A model generated the notes under the pieces. It searched no databases, had not been told where the DNA came from, and saw only the letters and a program-made list of their open reading frames with translations. DNA of 64,000 nt from positions 4,378,001-4,442,000 of the forward strand of contig NZ_JAJOMX010000001.1 of assembly GCF_024699925.1 (NCBI RefSeq). The letters are read 5' to 3'. The DNA is from Mesorhizobium sp. J428. GTDB lineage: Bacteria; Pseudomonadota; Alphaproteobacteria; Rhizobiales; Rhizobiaceae. The stretch's first letter is position 1. Every line of letters starts with the position of its first letter. The translations under genes and the position numbers were made by a program. This document shows positions 57,933 through 64,000 of this stretch, piece by piece.

Positions 57933-58343
57933 TCATGCGGGCTCGATCAGCTCCGTCTCGATGGAGAGCTGACGGGCAAGCGCGGCCAGGCGTCTGTCCG
58001 CCGTCGCCAGCGGCTCGCGGCGCTGGAGCGCCAGCGCGAGATAGAGGCAGTCGTAGACCTTGTGGTTGTGCGTGGCTGACAGGCGCGCGGCGTTCGGAGT
58101 GAGAGACGAGTCGTCTATGAGAGTCGTGATGACCTTTGGAATACGACCTACCGCCGTGAAAACATCATCGGCGGATATCTGTCCTGCTCGCATATATTTC
58201 AGCAATGCGTTGGCCGCCTCGGGCAGCACGATTTGCGGGGCTGCAAGGTCGCTCCGCGCCATATATGTCGAGGCAGCTGCGCTGAATGGTGACGGAACGT
58301 ACCAATACGTCGCCAGGTTGGCGTCAACGATCATCGTCGACAT
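57933..58343 (-). CDS. vapC: VapC-type PIN-domain toxin
   Basis: A PIN-domain ribonuclease of about 136 aa. Acidic active-site residues are visible as Asp in IVDANLA, Glu in LPEAANALL, Asp in KVYDCLYLAL and Asp in TADRRLAA. It is a type II toxin with the upstream VapB. The start is either 58343 (MSTMIVDA) or 58334 (MIVDANLA); both overlap the vapB end, as is usual for such pairs. Confidence 0.87.
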   Translation of the reverse strand: MSTMIVDANLATYWYVPSPFSAAASTYMARSDLAAPQIVLPEAANALLKYMRAGQISADDVFTAVGRIPKVITTLIDDSSLTPNAARLSATHNHKVYDCLYLALALQRREPLATADRRLAALARQLSIETELIEPA

Positions 58344-58596
58344 CCGGCAGGTAAGGTCGCGCATCCCGTTCGTCGCGGGCCTCCTGCATGATCCGTAGCG
58401 TCGTTTCGAGGTCGACCGGCTTGGATCGCGCGCGGATCTTCTCCGCCTCGCGGATCAACTCGGTGCGCGACACCGCGCCCTTCTCCGCAATCGCCTCGCG
58501 CGCCAGTTGCTCGGCGGATTTGCCGGCCGCGCGGGCGCGCTCCTTGAAGCGCTCCATCACGTCGTCGGGGATGTTCCTGATTACCATGCTGGCCAT
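58324..58596 (-). CDS. vapB: FitA/VapB-type antitoxin
   Basis: A 90-aa antitoxin. The N-terminal ribbon-helix-helix is MVIRNIPDDVMERFKERAR, then AGKSAEQLAREAI, as in FitA-like proteins; the acidic C-terminus (YLPDVDDDR) would wrap the PIN toxin. AGGTGG precedes the ATG, and the gene overlaps vapC by up to 20 bases. A perfect dyad lies just upstream, a likely operator for autoregulation. Confidence 0.88.
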   Translation of the reverse strand: MASMVIRNIPDDVMERFKERARAAGKSAEQLAREAIAEKGAVSRTELIREAEKIRARSKPVDLETTLRIMQEARDERDARPYLPDVDDDR

Positions 58597-58610
58597 GATG
58601 CCACCTCGTC

Positions 58611-58629
58611 TGATATCGCGATGATATCA
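58611..58629. promoter_or_regulatory. Perfect dyad operator candidate for vapBC
   Basis: TGATATC (58611-58617) and GATATCA (58623-58629) are exact inverted arms around 5 bases, 15-33 bases upstream of the vapB ATG. VapB ribbon-helix-helix dimers bind such palindromes in related systems; binding here is inferred. Confidence 0.6.
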
Positions 58630-58642
58630 CACCCATGGCCAA

Positions 58643-59113
58643 TCATAAACCGCTTGCCGCTTTCTTCGCCCGTCGCACCGCCTGGTCGAGCGCGCCGAGG
58701 AAGGCGGAGCGGTCGCGCGGGGTGAAGGCCGCGTTGTAGCCCTTGCTTTCGCCGGTCTCGCGCAGGTGCTGGCCGAGATTGCGCATCGCCACCGCCATGC
58801 CGATCGTGTCGGGCGTGAATGGCCGGCCGGTCGGCCCGAGGACATGCACGCCCACCGGCACCAGCCGCGCCGCCAGCGGCACGTCGGCGGTCACCGCCAC
58901 GTCGTTCGGTTTGGCATTTTCCGCGATCCAGTCGTCCGCGGCGTCGAACTTGCCGGAGACGACGACATTGCGGATCATCGGGTCGCGCGAGGGCCGCAGG
59001 CCACCGTTGGCGACGAACACGACCGGCAAGCCGTGCCGTTCCGCCACCCGCACCACCTCGTCCTTCACCGGGCAGGCGTCGGCGTCGACATAGACGGTAG
59101 GGCCTTCGCTCAT
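58643..59113 (-). CDS. YaiI/YqxD (DUF188) family protein
   Basis: A 156-aa protein with the PIN-like DUF188 fold. Signature segments are VYVDADACPVKDEVVRVAER, VANGGLRPSRDP and ADDWIAENAKPNDVAVTADVPLA, with conserved Asp residues (split here). The biochemical role is not established. The ATG overlaps the stop of the upstream lipoprotein gene (ATGA), so translation is coupled. The longer frame upstream is rejected because it lies inside that gene. Confidence 0.88.
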   Translation of the reverse strand: MSEGPTVYVDADACPVKDEVVRVAERHGLPVVFVANGGLRPSRDPMIRNVVVSGKFDAADDWIAENAKPNDVAVTADVPLAARLVPVGVHVLGPTGRPFTPDTIGMAVAMRNLGQHLRETGESKGYNAAFTPRDRSAFLGALDQAVRRAKKAASGL

Positions 59114-59919
59114 CCCGGAAGGTGGCAGCGCACGAGGTTCACGCCCGCTCCCTCCGATCCCGAGATCGTCAGGTTGTCGGGCGAGGGGAGTGAGAACAGG
59201 AGTGTCTGCATCCCGACGTCGCCCTCTGCAACGCACTCAGCGTCTACCGTCGCGCCGCCATTCGTCAGTGGCGTCTCGGTCATATTGCACATGCTCTCGT
59301 ATCGCCGGATCGTCGTCGGGGTGATCACCGCGAAGATCTCCAGCGCTTCCTGGTCCACCTTGGCGCAGTCGCTCGCCTGGACCGCCCAGACGCCGACATA
59401 AGCCGGGCCGACACCCGCCGCCGCAGCTTTCGCCGCTGCTCGCGTGTCGGTGCGCAGCTTTTCGGGCGCCGAAAGGGCCGCGGCCGGATCGCCGGTCACG
59501 ACGGGACGGCCGCCCTGCAGCTCGTTCAGGCGCTTCTCCAGTTGCTCGGTCGCCTGCTTGAAATCGTCCTGCGCATTCTTGACGATCTCGCCGACGGACG
59601 CTCCCAGCTGCTCGGCCGCCTTGCGCGCCTCATCGATGGCGGGCTGCGCGTCCTTCAATGCCTGGTTGGCGGCGTCGCGTGCCTTGTCGAGGGTCGGCTG
59701 CAGGTCCTTCGCGGCCTTCTCCGCCGCCTCGCGCAGCTTGTCCAAGCCTTCCTTCGCGGTCTCGGCGGCCGGCTTCTCCGGCGGCACCGGTTGGGCCGGG
59801 GCCTCGGGAGCCGGCGGCGGAGGCGAGGGCGCCTGGGCCGTCTTTTCGTCCTCGCAGGCGCCGAGCGCGAATGCCGGCACGAGCGCGCCTGCGATGAGAA
59901 GGCTTCGGATCTTGTTCAT
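59110..59919 (-). CDS. Lipoprotein with helical repeats and C-terminal beta domain
   Basis: A 269-aa lipoprotein. The signal and lipobox are VPAFALGAC, followed by a Pro-rich linker. A heptad-like Ala/Lys/Asp helical region (residues 60-140, with repeated KAxDAANQALKDAQPAID-type units) resembles apolipoprotein-like helices. The C-terminal domain (from about residue 172, AYVGVWAVQASDCAKVD) has three or four Cys and resembles a small domain common in Rhizobiales exported proteins. No function is assigned. It is coupled to the YaiI gene by ATGA overlap. Confidence 0.8.
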   Translation of the reverse strand: MNKIRSLLIAGALVPAFALGACEDEKTAQAPSPPPPAPEAPAQPVPPEKPAAETAKEGLDKLREAAEKAAKDLQPTLDKARDAANQALKDAQPAIDEARKAAEQLGASVGEIVKNAQDDFKQATEQLEKRLNELQGGRPVVTGDPAAALSAPEKLRTDTRAAAKAAAAGVGPAYVGVWAVQASDCAKVDQEALEIFAVITPTTIRRYESMCNMTETPLTNGGATVDAECVAEGDVGMQTLLFSLPSPDNLTISGSEGAGVNLVRCHLPG

Positions 59920-59973
59920 GCGTCAGCTCCCGATATCAGGACGAGCGAAACCCGCGTTCGGGATGTTTGGTTC

Positions 59974-61101
59974 CTAGTAGACCACCACGCTGCGGATCGA
60001 CTCGCCGGCATGCATCAGGTCGAATCCCCTGTTGATGTCGTCGAGCTTCAGCGTGTGGGTGATCATCGGGTCGATCTGGATCTTGCCCTCCATATACCAG
60101 TCGACGATCTTCGGCACATCGGTGCGGCCGCGCGCGCCGCCGAAGGCAGTGCCCTTCCAGACGCGGCCGGTGACGAGCTGGAACGGACGGGTGGAGATTT
60201 CCTGACCCGCACCCGCCACGCCGATGACGATCGATTCGCCCCAGCCGCGGTGAGCGCATTCGAGCGCCTGGCGCATCACCTTGACGTTGCCGGTGCAGTC
60301 AAACGTGTAGTCCGCGCCGCCGATCTGGTCCGCGCCGCGCTTGGTCAGGTTGACGATGTAAGGGACGATGTCGCCGTCGATTTCGGTCGGGTTGACGAAA
60401 TGCGTCATGCCGAAGCGCTCGCCCCATGCCTTCTTGTCGTTGTTCAGGTCGACGCCGATGATCATGTCGGCGCCGGCGAGCTTGAGGCCCTGGATGACGT
60501 TGAGGCCGATGCCGCCCAGGCCGAACACCGCAGCCGTCGCGCCGATCTCGACCTTGGCCGTGTTGATGACCGCGCCGATGCCGGTGGTGACGCCGCAGCC
60601 GATGTAGCAGATCTTGTCGAAGGGAGCCGCTGGATTGACCTTCGCCACTGCGATCTCGGGCAGCACGGTGAAGTTCGAGAAGGTCGAGCAGCCCATGTAG
60701 TGGAAGATCTTGTCCTTGCCGATCGAGAAGCGCGAGGAGCCGTCCGGCATAAGGCCCTGGCCCTGCGTGGCGCGGATCGCCGTGCACAGATTCGTCTTGC
60801 GCGACAGGCAGGAGGGGCACTGGCGGCATTCGGGCGTATAGAGCGGGATGACGTGGTCGCCCTTCTTCAGGGTGGTCACGCCCTTGCCGACGTCGACCAC
60901 CACGCCCGCGCCCTCGTGGCCGAGGATAGCCGGGAAGATGCCTTCCGGGTCGGCGCCCGACAGGGTGAACTCGTCGGTGTGGCAGATGCCGGTCGCCTTG
61001 ATCTCGATCAGAACCTCGCCCTCGCGCGGGCCCTCAAGGTCCACTTCCATGATTTCGAGCGGCTTTCCGGCGGCGACGGCCACGGCGGCGCGGGTCTTCA
61101 T
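59974..61101 (-). CDS. adhC: S-(hydroxymethyl)glutathione dehydrogenase / class III ADH
   Basis: A 375-aa zinc alcohol dehydrogenase oxidizing the formaldehyde-glutathione adduct with NAD+. Catalytic zinc ligands are in GICHTDE and GHEGAGVV, with the third Cys in YIGCGVTTG. The structural zinc cysteines are in [18 protein letters not shown], and the nucleotide loop is [14 protein letters not shown]. This is the first step of the pathway whose second enzyme is the frameshifted fghA. It is divergent from pccA across 194 bp. Confidence 0.96.
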   Translation of the reverse strand: MKTRAAVAVAAGKPLEIMEVDLEGPREGEVLIEIKATGICHTDEFTLSGADPEGIFPAILGHEGAGVVVDVGKGVTTLKKGDHVIPLYTPECRQCPSCLSRKTNLCTAIRATQGQGLMPDGSSRFSIGKDKIFHYMGCSTFSNFTVLPEIAVAKVNPAAPFDKICYIGCGVTTGIGAVINTAKVEIGATAAVFGLGGIGLNVIQGLKLAGADMIIGVDLNNDKKAWGERFGMTHFVNPTEIDGDIVPYIVNLTKRGADQIGGADYTFDCTGNVKVMRQALECAHRGWGESIVIGVAGAGQEISTRPFQLVTGRVWKGTAFGGARGRTDVPKIVDWYMEGKIQIDPMITHTLKLDDINRGFDLMHAGESIRSVVVY

Positions 61102-61216
61102 CAGGCATTCTCCCTAGGCATTGCGCGGGCAAACTTTCAGGTTTCGCCTAGCCGATCAACCCCGCCCAAGGGAAGCGGAAGTGCTCGTCCTCGCGAGATC
61201 AATCGATTCGCACAGC

Positions 61217-61242
61217 CGGCTTGACCAATCCTCGGCTTGACC
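61217..61242 (+). repeat. Direct repeat in the pccA upstream region
   Basis: CGGCTTGACC occurs at 61217-61226 and 61233-61242, a 16-base period, about 55-80 bases before the pccA ATG. Each copy contains TTGACC, resembling a -35 element; CATAAA at 61257 is a weak -10 candidate but the spacing is not ideal. It may be a tandem regulator site or alternative promoters. Confidence 0.35.
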
Positions 61243-61295
61243 GCGGCTGCGCAGTCCATAAAAGGAAGCCGCATCGTGGGGGAAGAAGCGCCGAC

Positions 61296-63308
61296 ATGTT
61301 CAAGAAGATCCTGATCGCCAACCGCGGTGAAATCGCCTGCCGGGTCATCAAGACGGCGCGCAAGATGGGCATCGCCACGGTGGCGGTCTATTCCGACGCC
61401 GACCGCGACGCGCTGCATGTCGAGATGGCCGACGAGGCGGTGCATATCGGCCCCGCGCCCGCCGCGCAGAGCTACCTCATCGCCGACAGGATCATCGAGG
61501 CCTGCAAGCGGACCGGGGCGGAAGCGGTCCATCCTGGCTACGGCTTCCTCTCCGAGCGCGCCTCGTTCTGCGCGGCGCTGGAGAAGGAAGGCAATATCTT
61601 CATCGGCCCGAAGCCCAAGGCGATCGAGGCGATGGGCGACAAGATCGAATCGAAGAAGTTTGCCAACGCAGCCAAGGTATCGACCGTGCCGGGCTATCTC
61701 GGCGTGATCGACGACGCCGACCATGCGGTGAAGATCGCCAACGACATCGGCTATCCGGTGATGCTGAAGGCGTCCGCCGGCGGCGGCGGCAAGGGCATGC
61801 GTATCGCCTGGAACGACGCCGAGTGCCGCGAAGGCTTCCAGTCGTCCAAGAACGAGGCCAAGTCCTCCTTCGGCGACGACCGGGTGTTCGTCGAGAAATT
61901 CGTCGTCGATCCGCGCCATATCGAGATCCAGGTGCTGGGCGATGGCCACGGCAACGTGATCTATCTCGGCGAGCGCGAATGTTCGATCCAGCGCCGCAAC
62001 CAAAAGGTCGTGGAAGAGGCTCCGTCGCCCTTCCTCGACGAGGCGACCCGCAGGGCGATGGGCGAGCAGTCCGTCGCGCTCGCCAAGGCCGTCGACTACC
62101 AGAGCGCCGGCACGGTCGAGTTCATCGTCGACAAGGACAAGAACTTCTACTTCCTCGAGATGAACACCCGTCTGCAGGTCGAGCATCCGGTGACGGAGCT
62201 GGTGACCGGCATCGACCTCGTCGAGCAGATGATCCGCGTCGCGGCGGGCGAGAAGCTTGCGATCAAGCAGTCGGACGTGCGGCTGAACGGCTGGGCGGTG
62301 GAAAGCCGCCTCTATGCCGAGGACCCGTATCGCAACTTCCTGCCGTCGATCGGTAGGCTGACCCGCTACCGCCCGCCGGCGGAAGGCAAGACCGGCGACA
62401 TCGTCGTGCGCAACGACACGGGCGTGGTCGAGGGCGCCGAGATCTCGATGTATTACGACCCGATGATCGCAAAGCTGTGCACATGGGCGCCGGACCGGCT
62501 GGAGGCGATCGACGCGATGTCGGAAGCGCTCGACCAGTTCGTGGTCGACGGCATCGAGCACAATATCCCGTTCCTCGCCGCCCTGATGCAGCATCCACGC
62601 TGGCGCGAGGGCCGGTTGTCGACCGGCTTCATCGCCGAGGAGTTCCCGGACGGCTTTGCCCCACTCGCGCCGAGCGACGAGGACAAGCGCACGCTCGCCG
62701 CCGTGGCGCTCGCAGCCGAACTGCTGCGACGCGACCGGCTCGACAGGCTCGGCGGACGGCTTGCCCCGCATTCGGGCGCGATCAAGCCGGACTGGGAGAT
62801 CAGGGTCGGCGACGACTATGTGAAGGCCTCCATCATCGAGGGCATGGCGACCGTGCCGATGGAACTCGACCTGACGCTCGACGGCGGCAAGCCGGTCACC
62901 GTCGTGTCGAACTGGCGGCCGGGCGAGCCGGTGTGGAACGGTACGATCGGCAGCCGCAAGGTCTCGGCGCAGGTGCGCCCCGTGCCGAACGGATACAGGC
63001 TCGCCTGGAAGGGCATGTCGGTCACGGCGCGCGCCATGCTGCCGCGCACGGCCGAGCTCGAGAAGCTGATGCCGGTCAAGCTGCCGCCGGACACGTCGAA
63101 GCTGCTGCTCTGCCCCATGCCCGGCATGCTGGTCTCGCTCGCTGTGGCGGAAGGCCAGGAGGTCAAGGCCGGCGAGACGCTGGCGGTGGTCGAGGCGATG
63201 AAGATGGAGAACGTGCTTCGCGCCGAGCGCGACCTCACCGTCTCCAAGATCAACGCCAAGGCCGGCGACAGCCTGGCGGTCGACGCGGTGATCATGGAGT
63301 TCGCGTGA
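61296..63308 (+). CDS. pccA: Propionyl-CoA carboxylase alpha subunit (biotin carboxylase/BCCP)
   Basis: A 670-aa subunit with a biotin carboxylase domain (residues 1-450; KILIANRGEIACRVI, ATP-grasp glycine loop SAGGGGKGMR, MNTRLQVEHPVTE), a BT-type linker domain, and a C-terminal biotinyl domain with EAMKMEN (Lys near 636). It carboxylates propionyl-CoA to methylmalonyl-CoA with PccB, which is not in the window. The length matches rhizobial PccA. The start at 61296 has GGGGGAAG upstream. Acetyl- or methylcrotonyl-CoA carboxylase subunits are less likely by length and tail. Confidence 0.94.
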   Translation: MFKKILIANRGEIACRVIKTARKMGIATVAVYSDADRDALHVEMADEAVHIGPAPAAQSYLIADRIIEACKRTGAEAVHPGYGFLSERASFCAALEKEGNIFIGPKPKAIEAMGDKIESKKFANAAKVSTVPGYLGVIDDADHAVKIANDIGYPVMLKASAGGGGKGMRIAWNDAECREGFQSSKNEAKSSFGDDRVFVEKFVVDPRHIEIQVLGDGHGNVIYLGERECSIQRRNQKVVEEAPSPFLDEATRRAMGEQSVALAKAVDYQSAGTVEFIVDKDKNFYFLEMNTRLQVEHPVTELVTGIDLVEQMIRVAAGEKLAIKQSDVRLNGWAVESRLYAEDPYRNFLPSIGRLTRYRPPAEGKTGDIVVRNDTGVVEGAEISMYYDPMIAKLCTWAPDRLEAIDAMSEALDQFVVDGIEHNIPFLAALMQHPRWREGRLSTGFIAEEFPDGFAPLAPSDEDKRTLAAVALAAELLRRDRLDRLGGRLAPHSGAIKPDWEIRVGDDYVKASIIEGMATVPMELDLTLDGGKPVTVVSNWRPGEPVWNGTIGSRKVSAQVRPVPNGYRLAWKGMSVTARAMLPRTAELEKLMPVKLPPDTSKLLLCPMPGMLVSLAVAEGQEVKAGETLAVVEAMKMENVLRAERDLTVSKINAKAGDSLAVDAVIMEFA

Positions 63309-63826
63309 GCGAACGCGAGGAGCTTGGACCGGCACCGAGCCTCGAATCCCTGGTCGGGCTTCGACTGTCGATCATCCGTCGTGTCGTCGACATGCTCATC
63401 CTGCACTTCGGGGCGACCCGGGAGACGCGCACCCGAAAGGGAAAGCTCGCTTACGTTGGAGAACTCTCGGTGCACATCTCCGGGTCCTGGCGGATCGACG
63501 GACCTGAGAAGACGATCGTCGGGCAGGAAGACCTCCACGCGTTCGCAGGTGCAGAAAAGCCGGACAACTGGACCTACAAGAACGGGAATACGCGTCTGGA
63601 TGCCAAACTGGACGCGACCTTCCCATTCGACGCGCAAGGGTGGCGACCATCCGACGATGGCTTCACGGTCGCGTCGGTCGACATGTCTCGCTACGGCGAC
63701 CTCAGTATCGGTTTCGTCAATGATGTCGCGATCAGGGCGTTCCCCTCTTATACCGAACATGAATGCTGGCGTTTGTTCGAGCCGGGTGGCAAGAGCGATC
63801 ACCTGGTGGTTCCCGACTACAACTGA
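63305..63826 (+). CDS. Unknown protein translationally coupled to pccA
   Basis: A 173-aa soluble protein whose GTG start overlaps the pccA stop (GTGA). It has no signal peptide or membrane segment. Conspicuous stretches are LRLSIIRRVVDMLILHFG, VHISGSWRIDG and the C-terminal HECWRLFEPG. The composition is mixed alpha/beta. I do not recognise a family. Coupling suggests coregulation with pccA, but the protein does not look like a carboxylase part. Confidence 0.72.
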   Translation: MSEREELGPAPSLESLVGLRLSIIRRVVDMLILHFGATRETRTRKGKLAYVGELSVHISGSWRIDGPEKTIVGQEDLHAFAGAEKPDNWTYKNGNTRLDAKLDATFPFDAQGWRPSDDGFTVASVDMSRYGDLSIGFVNDVAIRAFPSYTEHECWRLFEPGGKSDHLVVPDYN

Positions 63827-63844
63827 AGTCAGCGGCAGGGCTCT

Positions 63845-64000
63845 ATGTATTCCGCCTACATCATCTGCGCCACGCCGCGCACGGGGAGCACGCTTTTGTG
63901 TCGGCTGCTGAAATCCACCGGCAGAGCAGGCGATCCCGATTCCTTCATCAGCCGGTTCATTCCCGAATGGGCGGAGGCCTGGGGCGTGCCTCCGGCCGAA
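63845..64000 (+). CDS. Stf0-family sulfotransferase, cut by window end
   Basis: The first 52 residues of a PAPS-dependent sulfotransferase-like protein: MYSAYIICATPRTGSTLLCRL contains the 5'-phosphosulfate loop (TPRTGST), followed by LLKSTGRAGDPDSF. In rhizobia and mycobacteria such enzymes sulfate glycolipids or LPS. AGGG precedes the ATG. It starts 18 bases after the unknown gene, so one transcript is possible. Only the N-terminus is visible. Confidence 0.8.
   Translation, partial: MYSAYIICATPRTGSTLLCRLLKSTGRAGDPDSFISRFIPEWAEAWGVPPAE

Noticed and set aside
61137..63335. A 732-aa open frame opposite pccA
   Set aside because: No recognisable domain, and it is fully antisense to a complete PccA.
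1..64000. CRISPR arrays, tRNA or rRNA genes, insertion sequences, prophage
   Set aside because: Reading the intergenic regions showed no regular direct-repeat arrays, tRNA-like cloverleaves, transposase or phage genes.

Overview
The window looks like a chromosomal segment of an alphaproteobacterium, most likely Hyphomicrobiales near Phyllobacteriaceae/Mesorhizobium. The basis is the high GC content, the domain set (class II DAHP synthase, DUF2865, DUF2336, STAS-MlaE fusion, class II GlpX, class I PhaC, class D beta-lactamase) and the blocks hisI-folE-NifU-like, yidD and thrS. This placement is inference from gene content, because no rRNA or tRNA is present. Genes are dense, mostly core, and lie on both strands. 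I see no insertion sequence, phage, integron, CRISPR array or tRNA.

Layout. 1-17 kb: truncated class II DAHP synthase, lipid kinase, glutamine-synthetase-like enzyme, extradiol dioxygenase, DgkA, DUF1003/DedA pair, an unusual Tag-like glycosylase, nadE, a coupled GNAT/MFS/gltX run, DUF2865, maeB, FAH-family hydrolase and SDR. 17-26 kb: LpxH-like phosphoesterase, a broken MFS gene, dipeptide epimerase, then the mlaE-F-D-lipoprotein lipid transport operon with a small ParB-like gene, and a DUF882 lipoprotein. 26-37 kb: phaC, aminotransferase, hom, glpX, VOC, recJ, frameshifted patatin, hisI, folE and a NifU-like scaffold. 37-44 kb: LysR regulator with a divergent 52-aa ORF, a degraded LLM oxidoreductase, yidD, a class D beta-lactamase, thrS and a frameshifted acyltransferase. 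44-51 kb: periplasmic repeat protein, nitroreductase, flavin reductase, DUF2336, parE and a GGDEF cyclase. 51-56 kb: gcvT-H-P behind a tandem glycine riboswitch, plus an Xre regulator. 56-64 kb: glutathione-dependent formaldehyde genes (adhC and a frameshifted fghA) with vapBC between them, pccA, an unknown gene coupled to it, and the start of a Stf0 sulfotransferase.

Functional themes are one-carbon metabolism (glycine cleavage, formaldehyde oxidation, GTP cyclohydrolase I), envelope lipid homeostasis (Mla, DgkA, lipid kinase, LpxH-like, acyltransferase, patatin) and carbon storage or anaplerosis (PhaC, MaeB, PccA, GlpX).

The most striking window-wide feature is a set of seven genes with reading-frame lesions: two MFS transporters, patatin, LLM oxidoreductase, yidD tail, acyltransferase tail and fghA. 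The large housekeeping genes are all open. This is either indel error in the assembly or ongoing gene decay, and raw reads would decide. I did not find a convincing new multi-gene system. The best single-gene leads are the cysteine-free Tag-like protein, the PccA-coupled unknown gene and the small ORF opposite the LysR gene.
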